The notes beneath the pieces were generated by a model that did not search any database, was not told the origin of the DNA, and saw only the letters and a program-made list of their open reading frames with translations. A stretch of DNA of 64,000 nt, from NCBI GenBank assembly GCA_025529335.1, contig JAMYHX010000033.1, positions 100,945 through 164,944 on the forward strand, read 5' to 3'. This DNA comes from Rhizopus sp. PT2906 (Eukaryota; Mucoromycota; Mucoromycetes; Mucorales; Rhizopodaceae). The position numbers and the translations under genes were made by a program. Each line of letters starts with the position of its first letter. Positions within the stretch are counted from its first letter, which is position 1. Shown in pieces: positions 21,452 through 33,000 of this stretch.

Positions 21452-22251
21452 TTATTCGGAAAGTGTCATCTTTTTGTTATATGCATTCTAAAGTTGTATG
21501 TGAATAAAGTACAAAAAATAATGAAATTTAATACTACCTCTGCATTCTGTATCCTCCTACTAGCCACACGACTAGACTGTCTACCTGATAGACCCAAGCA
21601 TTTCTCTAGATGAGGAGCATATCTTGTAGCTGATATTGACTTTTGACAGTTTACACATTCATAAAAGGGTAAAGTACTAGCATTATAGCTTTTCCCCCAA
21701 ATGTCCAGTCCAGGTTTTTTGACTTTATCATTTCATTAAGCTTCATTATAACGATTTCTTTATCTTTCACTTACCGTAATGCTTGCATCTAAGAACAAAA
21801 AGATCAATTAGAATTAGAAAAAATGCATGTATATACAAACTTACTTTGTTTGGCATATTTGACAGATGCTATTTTCTTTTTTTATTTCTCGATGTGCATC
21901 CATGACAACGTTATAAATGCACTCGTTTATTAAATCTTCGGCCAATGTAAATGCCTGAGATATGATCAACGTGTGTTTATTTCAAAATATTTATAGTGAT
22001 GCTTTTTTTTTTTTTTTTTTTACCAGTGTTGCCTTTGAGGGCTTATGAGTGTATTTCATATTCTTTTCCAAGTTGGCCTGAGCATGCTTTAGATCATCGA
22101 TCGTATTTAGTTTGTCAGACAATAATCTCTTGAATAGACTATTTAGTATTAGACTAACGTTACGTAATGGTTCTTTTTATTACATATTGCCCGCTTCTTT
22201 ATCGTTTTCCTTATTTGGCTGAACTGGCTTTTTACTGTTGTTATTCATCAT
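21452..22251 (-). CDS. SGF11: SGF11, SAGA deubiquitinase-module zinc-finger protein
   Basis: Nuclear subunit of the SAGA deubiquitination module that positions Ubp8 on the nucleosome. Six exons close in frame: 22184-22251, 22024-22138, 21845-21954, 21775-21788, 21538-21722 and 21452-21487, giving 175 residues. The N-terminal helix region contains AFTLAEDLINECIYNVVMDA (Ubp8/Sgf73-contact helix in known Sgf11). The diagnostic zinc finger is present: ECVNCQKSISATRYAPHLEK followed by CLGLSGRQSSRVASRR. Exon 4 is only 14 nt, a microexon needed to keep the frame. The short last exon adds NAYNKKMTLSE. Lys/Arg-rich DNA-contact residues follow the finger. Confidence 0.87.
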
Positions 22252-22354
22252 ATAAACAAAAAAAAAAAAAAAGAGAAAGAAGGAAAAAAGAGGATAAATT
22301 TAGAAATGTCCTTTTATTTATTTGATTGGTTAGATTTATTATGATGATAATTTA

Positions 22355-23005
22355 TTAGACATAGCTACTAAGTGGAATAGAAGAAGGTGGCTCTTGCTGC
22401 TTCTTTCCAAATTTGAACATACGGCTGAATGACATTTTGAAATTATGATTTGATTTAGTACGAAGAGTACGTTTGTATTGATCAAGATAAGCAATCTGAG
22501 GCTTATTAAAAGCACCTCTTCTTTTTCTTCTAATATATTCGATGGCATCCAAGGGTTCCATACCAAATTCAATCAGTGCAATCGCTACCAACACAGGTGC
22601 TCGTCCCAATCCGGCCACACAGTGAACGGCAATTGTGACGGATTCCTGTTTACGTTCCTCGGTATCGATCAGGTGTAACCAGTCATGGACGACTTGAGCG
22701 GGAGGCTAAGGAATATTAATAAAAATAGAATTTATTATTATTATTATTATACTACTTACAACGCCACCATCTTTAAAAGGTAGATCATGCACTTGAATGC
22801 CTTCTTGTTGTAATAGAGATGTATTATAAGTTGGTTGACAACATCGAACGATATGACGAACTTGATTTCGCTTGAATTCTTCGAGATAATAAGGTAAAGT
22901 GCTTTCAGTTGGACAGTCAAGAATGAGGAATTTAAGAGAGACAGATGGAACTTCGATCAGTGAGAGCATACGTCCGAGTGGAGATCCAGTACGTTGATTG
23001 ACCAT
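22355..23005 (-). CDS. PRL/PTP4A-like protein tyrosine phosphatase
   Basis: Small dual-specificity-type cysteine phosphatase most similar to PRL (PTP4A). Two exons, 22760-23005 and 22355-22705, give 198 residues. The general-acid loop is probably HDLPFKDGGVPP, and the P-loop is HCVAGLGRAPVLVA (nucleophile Cys, invariant Arg), identical in type to the CVAGLGR loop of PRLs, which have Ala instead of Ser/Thr after Arg. Downstream is EYIRRKRRGAFN, also PRL-like. The C-terminus has a basic stretch but ends SSIPLSSYV, so the CaaX prenylation box of animal PRLs is absent. Membrane targeting, if any, must use another route. Confidence 0.87.
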
Positions 23006-23786
23006 GGTTTATAATAGTAATTATCCGGGATCAGAGTCTTGAGGATATTGAGCAATGGTAAATGAGAATGCTGCACAGCCGCCGCAAAGTACGTTAGGAA
23101 TTTGAGGTGTTAACAGTTGAAGGATATAATGCATAAGTTTATAAAGAAAAGAAATAGCTTTTTGACAAAGGAAAATAAAGAATGATATCTTTCTTTTTTC
23201 CTTTCTTCTATTCTTTTTTTTGTGTGTTAAAGAAATAAAGATGTAAAAAAATTTTTTTTTTTCTTTATCCTTCTTGCTTTATAAATAAAATTGAGTTAAT
23301 TTTCATAAAATACCGCAGCAGATGATTGGCGGTTGATTCATCAAATGAGAGATCTAATTCCATAAAAAGCATAAACACACTGTGTGCGCCATTTATCTCC
23401 AAAAGACCGCTGAGTCGAAATTGGAATTTCATGATCTGATTCATAGTGTATTTTATATATGAAAAAGATGACTAGGTTTGATGCAATTAGTATCTTTTAG
23501 AATGTTATGCTTTGATGTGCAACTCAAACAACTGATGCATTCGTCATAAATTATCCAGTCTTTTTTTCATTGTTGCATAATTTGTTTCCAAACTAATGTA
23601 TTCAACTGCAACATAAAGTCAATTCTCAGGAAGCATAGAATAAGGCATTGATTTCTTTTTAAAAGCGAGACATTGTCTTTGTTCTGAAAAGATAAGCATA
23701 CACTGACACACATGATTCACATGATAAGAAATCACTTGAAACCCATTGATATCATTTCTTTTGTAAATAAAGCATTTTTATTTTAT
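23006..23786. other. Intergenic spacer
   Basis: Upstream region of the PRL-like gene and 3' flank of malic enzyme. It holds T/A homopolymer runs near 23215-23265. No gene is supported. Confidence 0.5.
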
Positions 23787-24385
23787 TTAAATAGACGCGT
23801 CAATGATACCATACGTTTCATTGACTGGAGACCACATGTTATTGGATACATAGTCTACCAACTCTTCATGTGTGAGACCCTTGAGTGTTTCATTCTCTGA
23901 GAGACCTTCATGTATAGATTCTTCAATGACTGCAGTTGCAACTGCATTCGATACTTCACGGATACGGACAAGTGACGGGTAAAGCCACTTTTGATTAATC
24001 TCTTCTGAAGTCAATGAATCAGCAAGTGCCTTAGATGCAGCATAGATCATTTTATCAGAGATATGCTTTGGTTGTGCTAATACGGAGCCAAGACCTAAAC
24101 CAGGAAATATATACATGTTGTTACCTTGGCCAGGAGTACAGACTTGGCCTGTGGATGGGATTGTATAACTAGGAAATGCAGTACCAGAAGCAAAGATCAC
24201 TCGATTTTCAGTAGCTTCCATTGCCTCTGCAAATGTACATTCGGCTTGCGTTGCTGGATTCGATAATGGAAAGACAATCGGTTGCTCATTCAGTTCGGCT
24301 AACCGTGTCAACGCTTGTTTGTGGAAGGCGCCTGGAATGGAAGAAAGACCGATGAGACTAGAATAAAAACATTAGGCATATGGCA

Positions 24386-24417
<32 letters not shown>

Positions 24418-25747
24418 CGACACAACTTACGCTGTGGGTTTGACATGGTTTATAATATCCATCAAATCCTTGAATTGCTGACCGGCATTGTCTTGTCGTG
24501 CATAATATACCTTATGCTGGGCAAGTCGATCACCTCGATCTAGTGTGACAAGGCCCTATCACAGAACTATGAGCAAAACAATATATATATATGTATTTTC
24601 TCCGATTCTTACTTTGGAATCTACAATCCAAAACACTTTTCTTGCTTCTTCTTCTGTCATTCCAAGTTCGGCTTCAAAGTATGTCTGGATCTGACGAGCA
24701 ACACCGATAGCTGCTGAACCTGCGCCGTAAAAGACGATACGATGGTCACGAGGATCCACATGAGATTCTTGCTGTACTCGACGTATGGCATTGATAACAC
24801 CTGAAAGGATGACAGCGCCTGTACCTTGAATATCGTCATTGAAACAGAGTAGTTTGTGTTGGTATTTCTCTAATAGACCAAACGCATGCTCACTAGACCA
24901 ATCTTCAAATTGAATGAGTAATTGAGGGTATACGGAATGAAGGGTTTCAAGTACAGTATCTACAATGCTATAAAACTGAATAAGGGGTTAAGTTGTATAT
25001 TTCTTAAATATCGTAAAATACACTTTACTTCATCATCACTAGGACGTGGTTTACGAAGACCCAAGTAAAATTCGTCATTGCGTAATTTCTCGTTATTGGT
25101 GCCCAAGTCTAGTACAATAGGCAACGTACGACGGGGATCAATGCCAGCACCAGCAACATACAACTGAAGCTTGCCGATACTGATACCAATACCATTTGAG
25201 CCAAGATCACCTAGACCAAGAATACGTGAGCCGTCTGTGATGACTGCGATTTCAGGATCAAAATTAGGCACAGGCTGGTAATTGAGAATGACTTCCTTTA
25301 GGTTATTCAGGTCCGTCGAGTCGATGTACAGACCGTCAGGCATACCAGGAGCAGCAAGGAAAGGATAGATATTGGAATACTCAATACATGCAGTACCTAC
25401 TGTAGGCGTATAGATAATGGGAGCAAATTCTTGCAAATCGTCCATGATCAATTTATAGAATAGTCTAGTATTGGATGATCGCAACTGGGCCAAGAAAATG
25501 TATTTTTCTAGAGGAGTCGATTTTGATCGCACTTGTCGAAGAGCACGGCGTCTTTGGATGTCCAATGTTTCCACACGAGAAGGTAATAGACCGGTAAGGC
25601 CAAGGGCTTTACGCTTAGAGTATTCAGTGGCAGTGCCTACGGGTAAAAGGGCAAAGTAAATAAACAATAGATTTCAATTGAGCTTTTTCTACCTTCGTTG
25701 TCATAACCTGACATGGTTGTAGGAATTGTAGCAACAGATGGAGACAT
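23787..25747 (-). CDS. Malic enzyme (probably NADP-dependent)
   Basis: Oxidative decarboxylation of malate to pyruvate with reduction of NAD(P); in oleaginous Mucoromycota it is discussed as a source of NADPH for lipid synthesis. Five exons close in frame: 25693-25747, 25029-25636, 24613-24975, 24431-24555 and 23787-24357, giving 573 residues. Conserved blocks in order are EFAPIIYTPTVGTAC (catalytic Tyr), ITDGSRILGLGDLGSNG, the metal site CFNDDIQGTGAVILSG, the nucleotide fold VFYGAGSAAIGVA and FPLSNPATQAECT. Intron 4 contains a TA microsatellite (about 24388-24417). No mitochondrial presequence is obvious, so a cytosolic isoform is likely. Cofactor choice cannot be proved from sequence here. 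Confidence 0.92.
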
Positions 25748-28400
25748 AATAAATATGGATAAGAAAAGGTTTAAAAATAAGTTAAGGCTCTATTGAACAA
25801 AGAGAGTCTTTTTATATCTTTTAATTAAGCATCAGCCTGACTCCGGCCAATACCGAATTAGATTTCCCTGAATCAATGCGAGCCTTGGATAAATGAACAA
25901 AATGGGATATTATAACATGTCTACTCCCCCAATCTTTTTCTTTTCTGTACTTTCTATTGAACTGATCATGGATTCCTATTGCGCAATTCTGTTATAAGAG
26001 TAAAGATGACTAAGACCGGGAGGACTGTTGGTATCCTTTGTTGTCAGTGGCGTGTTCCAAAGTAGGTTGCACACTCTATTAACAAAAAAGGGAGATCATC
26101 CACGGATCATTCCGGTGACTCCTGAATTATTTATTTCATATCTGATATCATTCAAGAAAGAGAGAATGATATCAGGCTATATACACGTGTTTGGCATCTT
26201 TCTCTCTCTCTTTCTCTGTCTTTGCCTTTTCTTTGTAATTGTCCCTTTACAGAAAAATAATAAAGTTAAACTGAGCTCTAAATTGACCCCAAAACCTATT
26301 TCAGCATTTTACAACTCAAAGCCGATATTTCCCACACCCCACATTTTATATTATTTCCTACAATCCTCACTGTATATTTTGGGAGTCTCACTAAACTTCA
26401 GGTATACCCTCCTTCTGCTGAATTGTCCTACTTAAGAAATAAGTTGATTCATTCATACAGTTGAGTATGAAGCCACTGTTTTTACTAATTGCGTATCATT
26501 GAATGAGGACTGTCTGTTTTTATGATCGCTGTCTAAATCATGAGCTTATTTTTACTACAACAGCAAGAAAGGGTTGGCGTTGTTTTTGGAAGTGTCGTTG
26601 TTTAGCGTGCCACAGATGTAAAAATACTATGTAGACGCAAAAAGGGGTATATCTAGGAAATGGTCATGCTACCCTTATGCTTACTAATAAATATACAGAG
26701 ATGGTAAACGTGGTCGTGCTTTATATTACTCTATGCAATTCTTTCTCATATCAATCATGTTTATCATACTTGAGCTTTGCTCAGGACGCCACAAGTCAAA
26801 AGTGTACAACAAAGGCTATATATGTAGAATTGATTAAAAAGCGAATGATATGTGCTATATTCCCTTTGTATACTTGTATTATATTTCAAACTGACGAAAA
26901 GGACGCTTCATAAAGATGAAGAAGACAGTATCATGCTTGATCCCGATGAAATCACCTGTTTAAAGAATATCAGATAAGGAGCAAAGTAGACTCTGTAACT
27001 GAGTTGATAATGCCAAGAATAACATTACATTCATCATAAGGAGAGCTCATTATAAAGCCGTGTTCAAAAGTGGCATGAGTTCTTTTAAGTAAGAAAAGAG
27101 ATAAGATACACTTTTTTCATAAATTATTCGCATACATTACAAGATCAATACCAATTAAACACTTTGTCTTTTTTATTATTTAAAAAGACAACATTTAATA
27201 TATAAAATGAGCTTGATGTTTTTGAGAAAAAGATAAATGTGGTCAAGACTTTATCACAAAATAAAAAGTTGTTAGAGACTTTGTTTAAATAGCCTGATCT
27301 TGGCTTCTTTGGACCAAAAAGTAAGACTAGCTATTCCCCAGCTAGCCCTAAGGTATGTTATGTTCTTTACTCTCGTAGAAGCTAATATGTAGTATTATAG
27401 ATCATAAAATCGAAAACAGTAACCGGTGCTAGCTGGGGGTGGTTTGGTTCTTACCAAACCTTGGTCCCATCTGTTCTCTTCCTTGCTCTCTCTTGCTCTT
27501 CTCTTTTCTCTAGCTTGCTCTCTCTTCTTTGTCCGGGCCAGTTATCGCTGACCCTATTTGGTGCACTTCGGGTAAGATATTAATAATCTCTTTCATAAGT
27601 TTACTCACTATTCTTGTCTCTTTTTTTCTCTTATAAATCCTCATCTTTATAATGTAAGTATTTAATATCAATGTAAATAACTGATTTACTAATCATTTCT
27701 TTATTCATCCTTTTGCTTTTGATAGGCTCTCTTTTATTATTATTTGTTGTTTGAAATTATCATTTTTTATCAGTGTGCGAATAATTTGTGTATAAAGTGT
27801 AATAGAGACCTGATCACTACCAGACACTACACACATCATTGTTAATGGTTCTTTATTCAGATCTATAGCCCCCAGTTTTACATCGCACCAAACAATGCTC
27901 TCGTTAATACTCTTTTTGCAAAGTCGTGCCCCACGAGTTCAAAAGTCCCACACGATGACAAATTAAATACACTTCTTTTTCCGCTTTCCATCACTTTAAT
28001 CGGAAAGTGTATCCGTACTATGCAATAATAAGCAGGGTTTTCTGTTGCCAAGGCTTGAGATAGTCGATTCAGGCAACAAAAAGCCGTAGCGCTTTTAGTG
28101 AGATGGATCATTATAGCGACTCGGATATAATCTTTAGTAGAGCATATATTTCTACTTTACTATCACATTGGATGATATGTTAATTTTTGATAAATACTGC
28201 TTATAACTATTAAATATTTCATCAGTTCTATTCATTTGGATGCTTATACCCCCTTTGGAAACAAAGGTAAATATTATAAGGAAGGGAGCTTCCATTATTG
28301 AACAATCAGCGACTTCAGAATATGGGTGGGGCGCGCGACTTTGATTTGAAAAAGAGTGTAGGAAAAAAAAAAATCATTTATACCACTGTCTTTTGTATAA
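25748..28400. other. Gene-poor 2.6 kb region with possible mobile-element relics
   Basis: No intact gene is supported. The open frame at 26028-26435 is low in complexity and hydrophobic, without splice or family support. Around 26520-26680 a broken reading frame (ARKGWRCFWKCR, later GNGHAT) faintly resembles a FLYWCH-type zinc finger. At 27330-27760 a structured stretch with inverted repeats and a pyrimidine-rich body may be a solo LTR (see findings). The gene after this region starts at 28401. Confidence 0.45.
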
Positions 28401-29555
28401 ATGTCGCTCATGCTGAAATCAGCATGGACTTTTACTTTTAGGCAAGCAGTGACCCGATGTCAACTTCAATCAACACAAAAGACTTTACAACTTTCCTTGA
28501 TTCCTATACGATGTCTGCATTTGTCTCAGTCTATTTTTCAGAATCTGACTGATCTCCAACCAAACCAACAACCAAGCAAACAATCAAAGAAAAAAGATCA
28601 AAAGCAACAGAGATATAAACAAAAGAAACAGGAACAACAAGATCAAAAGCACCAGAATCAGGACCAAAAGAAACAGGAGCAACAAGTTCAAAATAACAAG
28701 AAGCAAGAGCCACAGGACACACCTGTCGACCCAGAGATTGAGCTTTTGTCAAGATATGCAAAGGAGGGGGACTTCGTATCTGCTAGAAGGTTTTATGAAC
28801 GTCTGCGCTCACGCCATGTCCAGATCCCAGCTAGTGTCCATGCTGAGTATTTCCTCTGCTTACCGGCCAGCTACAATTATGATAAACTCTGGACCCTGTA
28901 TGAGGATATTAAGCGTGAAGGTATGGAAAGGAATAGATATTTTTACAACACCCTCATAGCTAAATTTGGTCGATTGAAACGCCCAAAGGATGCTATTGCA
29001 ATCTTTGAGGACATGAAGAAGTCGGGTATATGTCCAAACAAGAATACTTACGCTTCTGTGATTTCCGCCTGTGTCAGAAGCAAGGCGCAAAACAGCGCAT
29101 TGCGTTTCTTTGATGAAATGAAGAAAGCAGGCAAGATTAGCCCACCAGCGATCAATACAATGATGAAGTTTTATCTTCGATACAAATCAGATAAGCAAAA
29201 GGCACTCGAGTGCTATCAGCTGCTTGAAAAAGCGGACATGTTGCCCAACGTACATACGTATAGATTGCTCTTGGAAATACATGCTTATTATCGACCGTAT
29301 GATATGCAAAAAGCCAAGGATATACTACGTGAAATGGAGCAACGTAATATCACACCTGACGCAAGACATTATGTCGTCTTGATCAACTCTTATGGTAATC
29401 GTCAACGTGACCTCTCGTCTGCCCTAAAAATATATGATTCTATGATAGCAGTCGGTATTGAGCCTGACGACAATATGTATCAAGTGATGGCCCTTATTTA
29501 TTCCAAACATGGCGATACAGAAAAAGCAAACGAGTTTCGTTATAAGATAGGATAA
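28401..29555 (+). CDS. Mitochondrial pentatricopeptide-repeat (PPR) protein
   Basis: Single-exon gene of 384 residues. The N-terminus is rich in Arg, Ser and Thr without acidic residues for the first 48 residues, which fits a mitochondrial presequence. Residues about 50-105 form a Gln/Lys/Asn-rich linker built from repeated KKQEQQ-like units. From about residue 110 onward there are PPR units of about 35 residues, for example FYNTLIAKFGRLKRPKDAIA then IFEDMKKSGICPNKNTYASV and VHTYRLLLEIHAYYRPYDMQ. Such proteins bind organellar RNA and act in processing, stability or translation. Target RNA is unknown. Confidence 0.85.
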   Translation: MSLMLKSAWTFTFRQAVTRCQLQSTQKTLQLSLIPIRCLHLSQSIFQNLTDLQPNQQPSKQSKKKDQKQQRYKQKKQEQQDQKHQNQDQKKQEQQVQNNKKQEPQDTPVDPEIELLSRYAKEGDFVSARRFYERLRSRHVQIPASVHAEYFLCLPASYNYDKLWTLYEDIKREGMERNRYFYNTLIAKFGRLKRPKDAIAIFEDMKKSGICPNKNTYASVISACVRSKAQNSALRFFDEMKKAGKISPPAINTMMKFYLRYKSDKQKALECYQLLEKADMLPNVHTYRLLLEIHAYYRPYDMQKAKDILREMEQRNITPDARHYVVLINSYGNRQRDLSSALKIYDSMIAVGIEPDDNMYQVMALIYSKHGDTEKANEFRYKIG

Positions 29556-30003
29556 CGACATAGTTTATCATTATAAAATTTTATCTGAATCACACTAGAT
29601 AAAGCATATATACCGCCTTGTTATTTAAATCATAATAAAAGAATAAGCAAAATGTCAAATATGATAATCTCTAGTACTCTTGTAGATATTCAGCAGTTGA
29701 TATGAACTTTTCTTCAATCAGACTCATAATCAGCATATTCCACAACAATAACCTTACACTATGCTGTATAGATCACAAGAGAGATAGAGAGAACAAGATA
29801 GCAAAAGTTTAACTCATACATCATCGGCTCTTTATGTGACTTATCATCAATGCAAGTCGAGATAGCTGGCCAATAGACTTGTCTACTGAGGCCAATAAAA
29901 CCCCCACTTGATTTTCCTGCATAAAACCAGATTTTTGTGCAATTTTTTTTTTTTTCCTTGTATATTTATTTACCATTAGCAGATTGCATTTAGAAGAAAA
30001 GCA
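29556..30003. other. Intergenic spacer before ATG11
   Basis: AT-rich spacer; no gene supported. An open frame on the minus strand at 29821-30036 overlaps the first ATG11 exon and is a chance frame. Confidence 0.5.
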
Positions 30004-33000
30004 ATGAAAATATATAGAGCAGAAACAGGACAACAAGTCAACTTACAGTCAACTAAAGACATTACTTTGTAAAAGTGACACTCTTCTTTTTTTTTCTATT
30101 CTAATGACGAGATTGCTTATATACAAATATATTCCCTAGGTTAAATGACTTGAAACTCGAGTTAGAGCGTAGTATAGGTGTACCTATACAAAGTCAAATA
30201 TTGATGACAAGCTTTGGAACACAAGTGAAAGAGAGCAATTTAAAAGAAATACTAGAAGCAACAGACCAAGTAAGCTCGAGGAATACTTACGGCTATTATC
30301 TTACTTAAACAATTCAATAATATAGAGTGAATACATTTTATTTTGTTATGATCGACAATATCTTGACGCTCTTCCAGAAGAAATATCAAATCTGTTAGAT
30401 GTAGAGACTCCTAAACTCGAACCAAGAATACCTGCATTTGATGGTAATAGACTGATGTGTATGTCTCCCTTGGATACTAACTAATCCATCATTAAAAGGC
30501 AGTGAATCATTAAAGTCAATAGAAAAGTCATTAAAGAGCCGTACAGTCTCCCAAAGTTGTGAATCGTATCTATCATTATTCACAAGTTTTGATGATTACA
30601 GTCAGGTTAGATACATAAAGAATACGATCCCCCTTCACTCGATGATGACTTCCATATGATACTAAACATTTTTTTACACAGTCGCTTATCAAGACGTCAG
30701 CAACGCATACACAGCTTGCGAAAACATTAGTGGATGAGCAAAAATTACAACGAATGGCGTTAAATGTGGCCATGACCAACTTGGAAGCACACAATAAATC
30801 AATCAATACGAATGTCAAAGCCTTTGTCGCCGCAGCAGAGAAAGAAAGAACGAGACAATCAACATTGATCCAGTCTTTACAGAATGACCTTGAAATACTA
30901 AAGCATGTTCGTATTCATCCAACGATTTTGCATCAATTAAATCTCTCACATAAGGGCAAAGAAAAATTGATTGATTTTGTGGATCAAGCATATATTGAAA
31001 AAGTGAGAATCGATACAATCAAATTATGTGATTTCTTGTCACAAGAGATAAGGGACATGTTGGACAAAGTAGCTGAGCTTGAACAGTGCGAGCAAGAGGT
31101 TTTGACAGACATTGCCAACAAGAACAATTTGCATATTTTGGATGCAACTTTGGCAGATATACAACAACTTTATAAAAAGGCGCAATATTTAAAAGATACA
31201 AGAAAAAGAGATATAGGAAGAGTATCTGATAAGATAGCAGGCATGCTTAATATACCCATCACAAACCTATTTGCATCACTTTCTATTCAAAATTCATCAC
31301 AACAACAACAACAACAAACAAATAACAAACTATCGCATGACTCTAAAAAAACATTAGACTCTTTTCGTCATCTAGCTGAATATCATGTTCAAAACTATTT
31401 ACCTCAATTAGCCAGCTACGAACAGTTCATACGTCAAAAAGTGACGACATTGGCTATATCCAAGAGAAACTCAATACAGGAATTCATAAAGTATATGAAC
31501 GCAGTATCACAAATTCAAAGTGAGATTGCTTCTATAGAACCACGATTGAATTCAGCAAAAGATTACCTGGATGAGTTTAAGAAAAAATACGAAACATATG
31601 ATCTTGGAAGCGTTCGAGATATATTGTTTGGTTATGTAAGAGAGATCATATCCAATATATCATCATTTACTAATGTTTATACAGGGCGCTTTAATGATTG
31701 AAATAGTGCGTAGAAGAGAATATGTTCAGTTGTTGGCTGAAAACGCAACACTATTAGCAGATGTCATGTCAAGATATAGAAACGAGGAAGAACAAAGAAG
31801 GGATTTTTTTAGACGAAAGATATCCAAGATACTTCCTCTAAAGATGTCAAGTAAGTAAATATACAAAACAATAGTTCTGACTGTCTTATTCATTACTTGC
31901 CCTTCATATAGTCATGGATGATTCACCTCCGCAATGTGAAATTACAGCGAATGTACCACCTGTGACGGATACAACACTTCAAAAGAAAGATATTATAGGT
32001 AACTATCCTTTTGATATAGTCGACATTCATGTCTCACTCTGTATAATAGACTTTATTTCGCTTTTGGGACAAGCGTATGCTCAATCACCCTCATATAATC
32101 GACGTCCGCTTAGTAGCAGCAAATCTTTAAAACGATTGATCACACAACAGACCAACGAAGACGAAAAGCTTTATAGTGTTCTCAAATTGATGTATAAACA
32201 ACTAGATTCCCTTAAAGTCGACTTTTTAAAGAATATAGAATCTGACTGTAATTGAGTTTTAGTTTTTGAATAATAGCCATGATATTTACTTTATCATGTA
32301 GTGTTTGGACCTGGAAGTATTGACCCGGCAAGGATAAAGAATGCATCAAAGAGAGAGGACAAAGGTATGTTTTACAATCATCTAAAAGGGAAGTCAACCA
32401 TTAAGCTGCTCTACTTAGAGAGTCAAGTCTTATCCGATGACGAGAGAAAGGTAATAAATAAAAGATAAAGGAATATACCAATACCTTTTCTGTTGTAGAT
32501 CTATGAAGCAAAGATTCAAACCTTGGAACGAACTCTCCAATTACGCAGTGAAAGTAGATATAGTACCTCTTACTCACTTGTCAGCAATGATACAACATCA
32601 GAGGAGACGAAATCAAAACTGATAGATACAGAAAAAAGGCTATTAGAGATGAAGGATACCAATGAACGACAAAAGCAAGAAATTGACGAATTGAAAAAAG
32701 CATTACAAAAGGTATGCAGACATATTAAAAAAAAAACACACTTGCTCATGTCATTGTGTAGTTGGAACAAGAAAAGAATCAATGTGAAAATGAAAAGGAA
32801 GATCAAAGACTCCAAATTCAAGAACTAGAGCAACTTTTGGAAGAAGAAAGACAAACCTATGAGCATAACCGACAAAGTGTAAATAGTGTGACTAGATAAA
32901 GCATAAACCATGACTTATCTTGTGTCCCTTAGTTGCTGAATGAGGCCAAGATTAAAGACAATTTAGCAGATATCCGTATAGCAGGTCTCGAAGAAGATTG

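Noticed and set aside
24388..24417. TA-repeat as a regulatory element
   Set aside because: It is a simple microsatellite inside intron 4 of malic enzyme, with no sign of function.
26028..26435. 135-codon plus-strand ORF with hydrophobic stretch
   Set aside because: Low-complexity Phe/Leu/Cys composition, no family features, and it lies in a relic-rich spacer.
29821..30036. 71-codon minus-strand ORF before ATG11, with a plausible helical sequence
   Set aside because: It overlaps the first coding exon of ATG11, whose start (MKIYRAETGQ) is needed to complete the ubiquitin-like N-terminus. The minus-strand frame has no supporting splice or family evidence.
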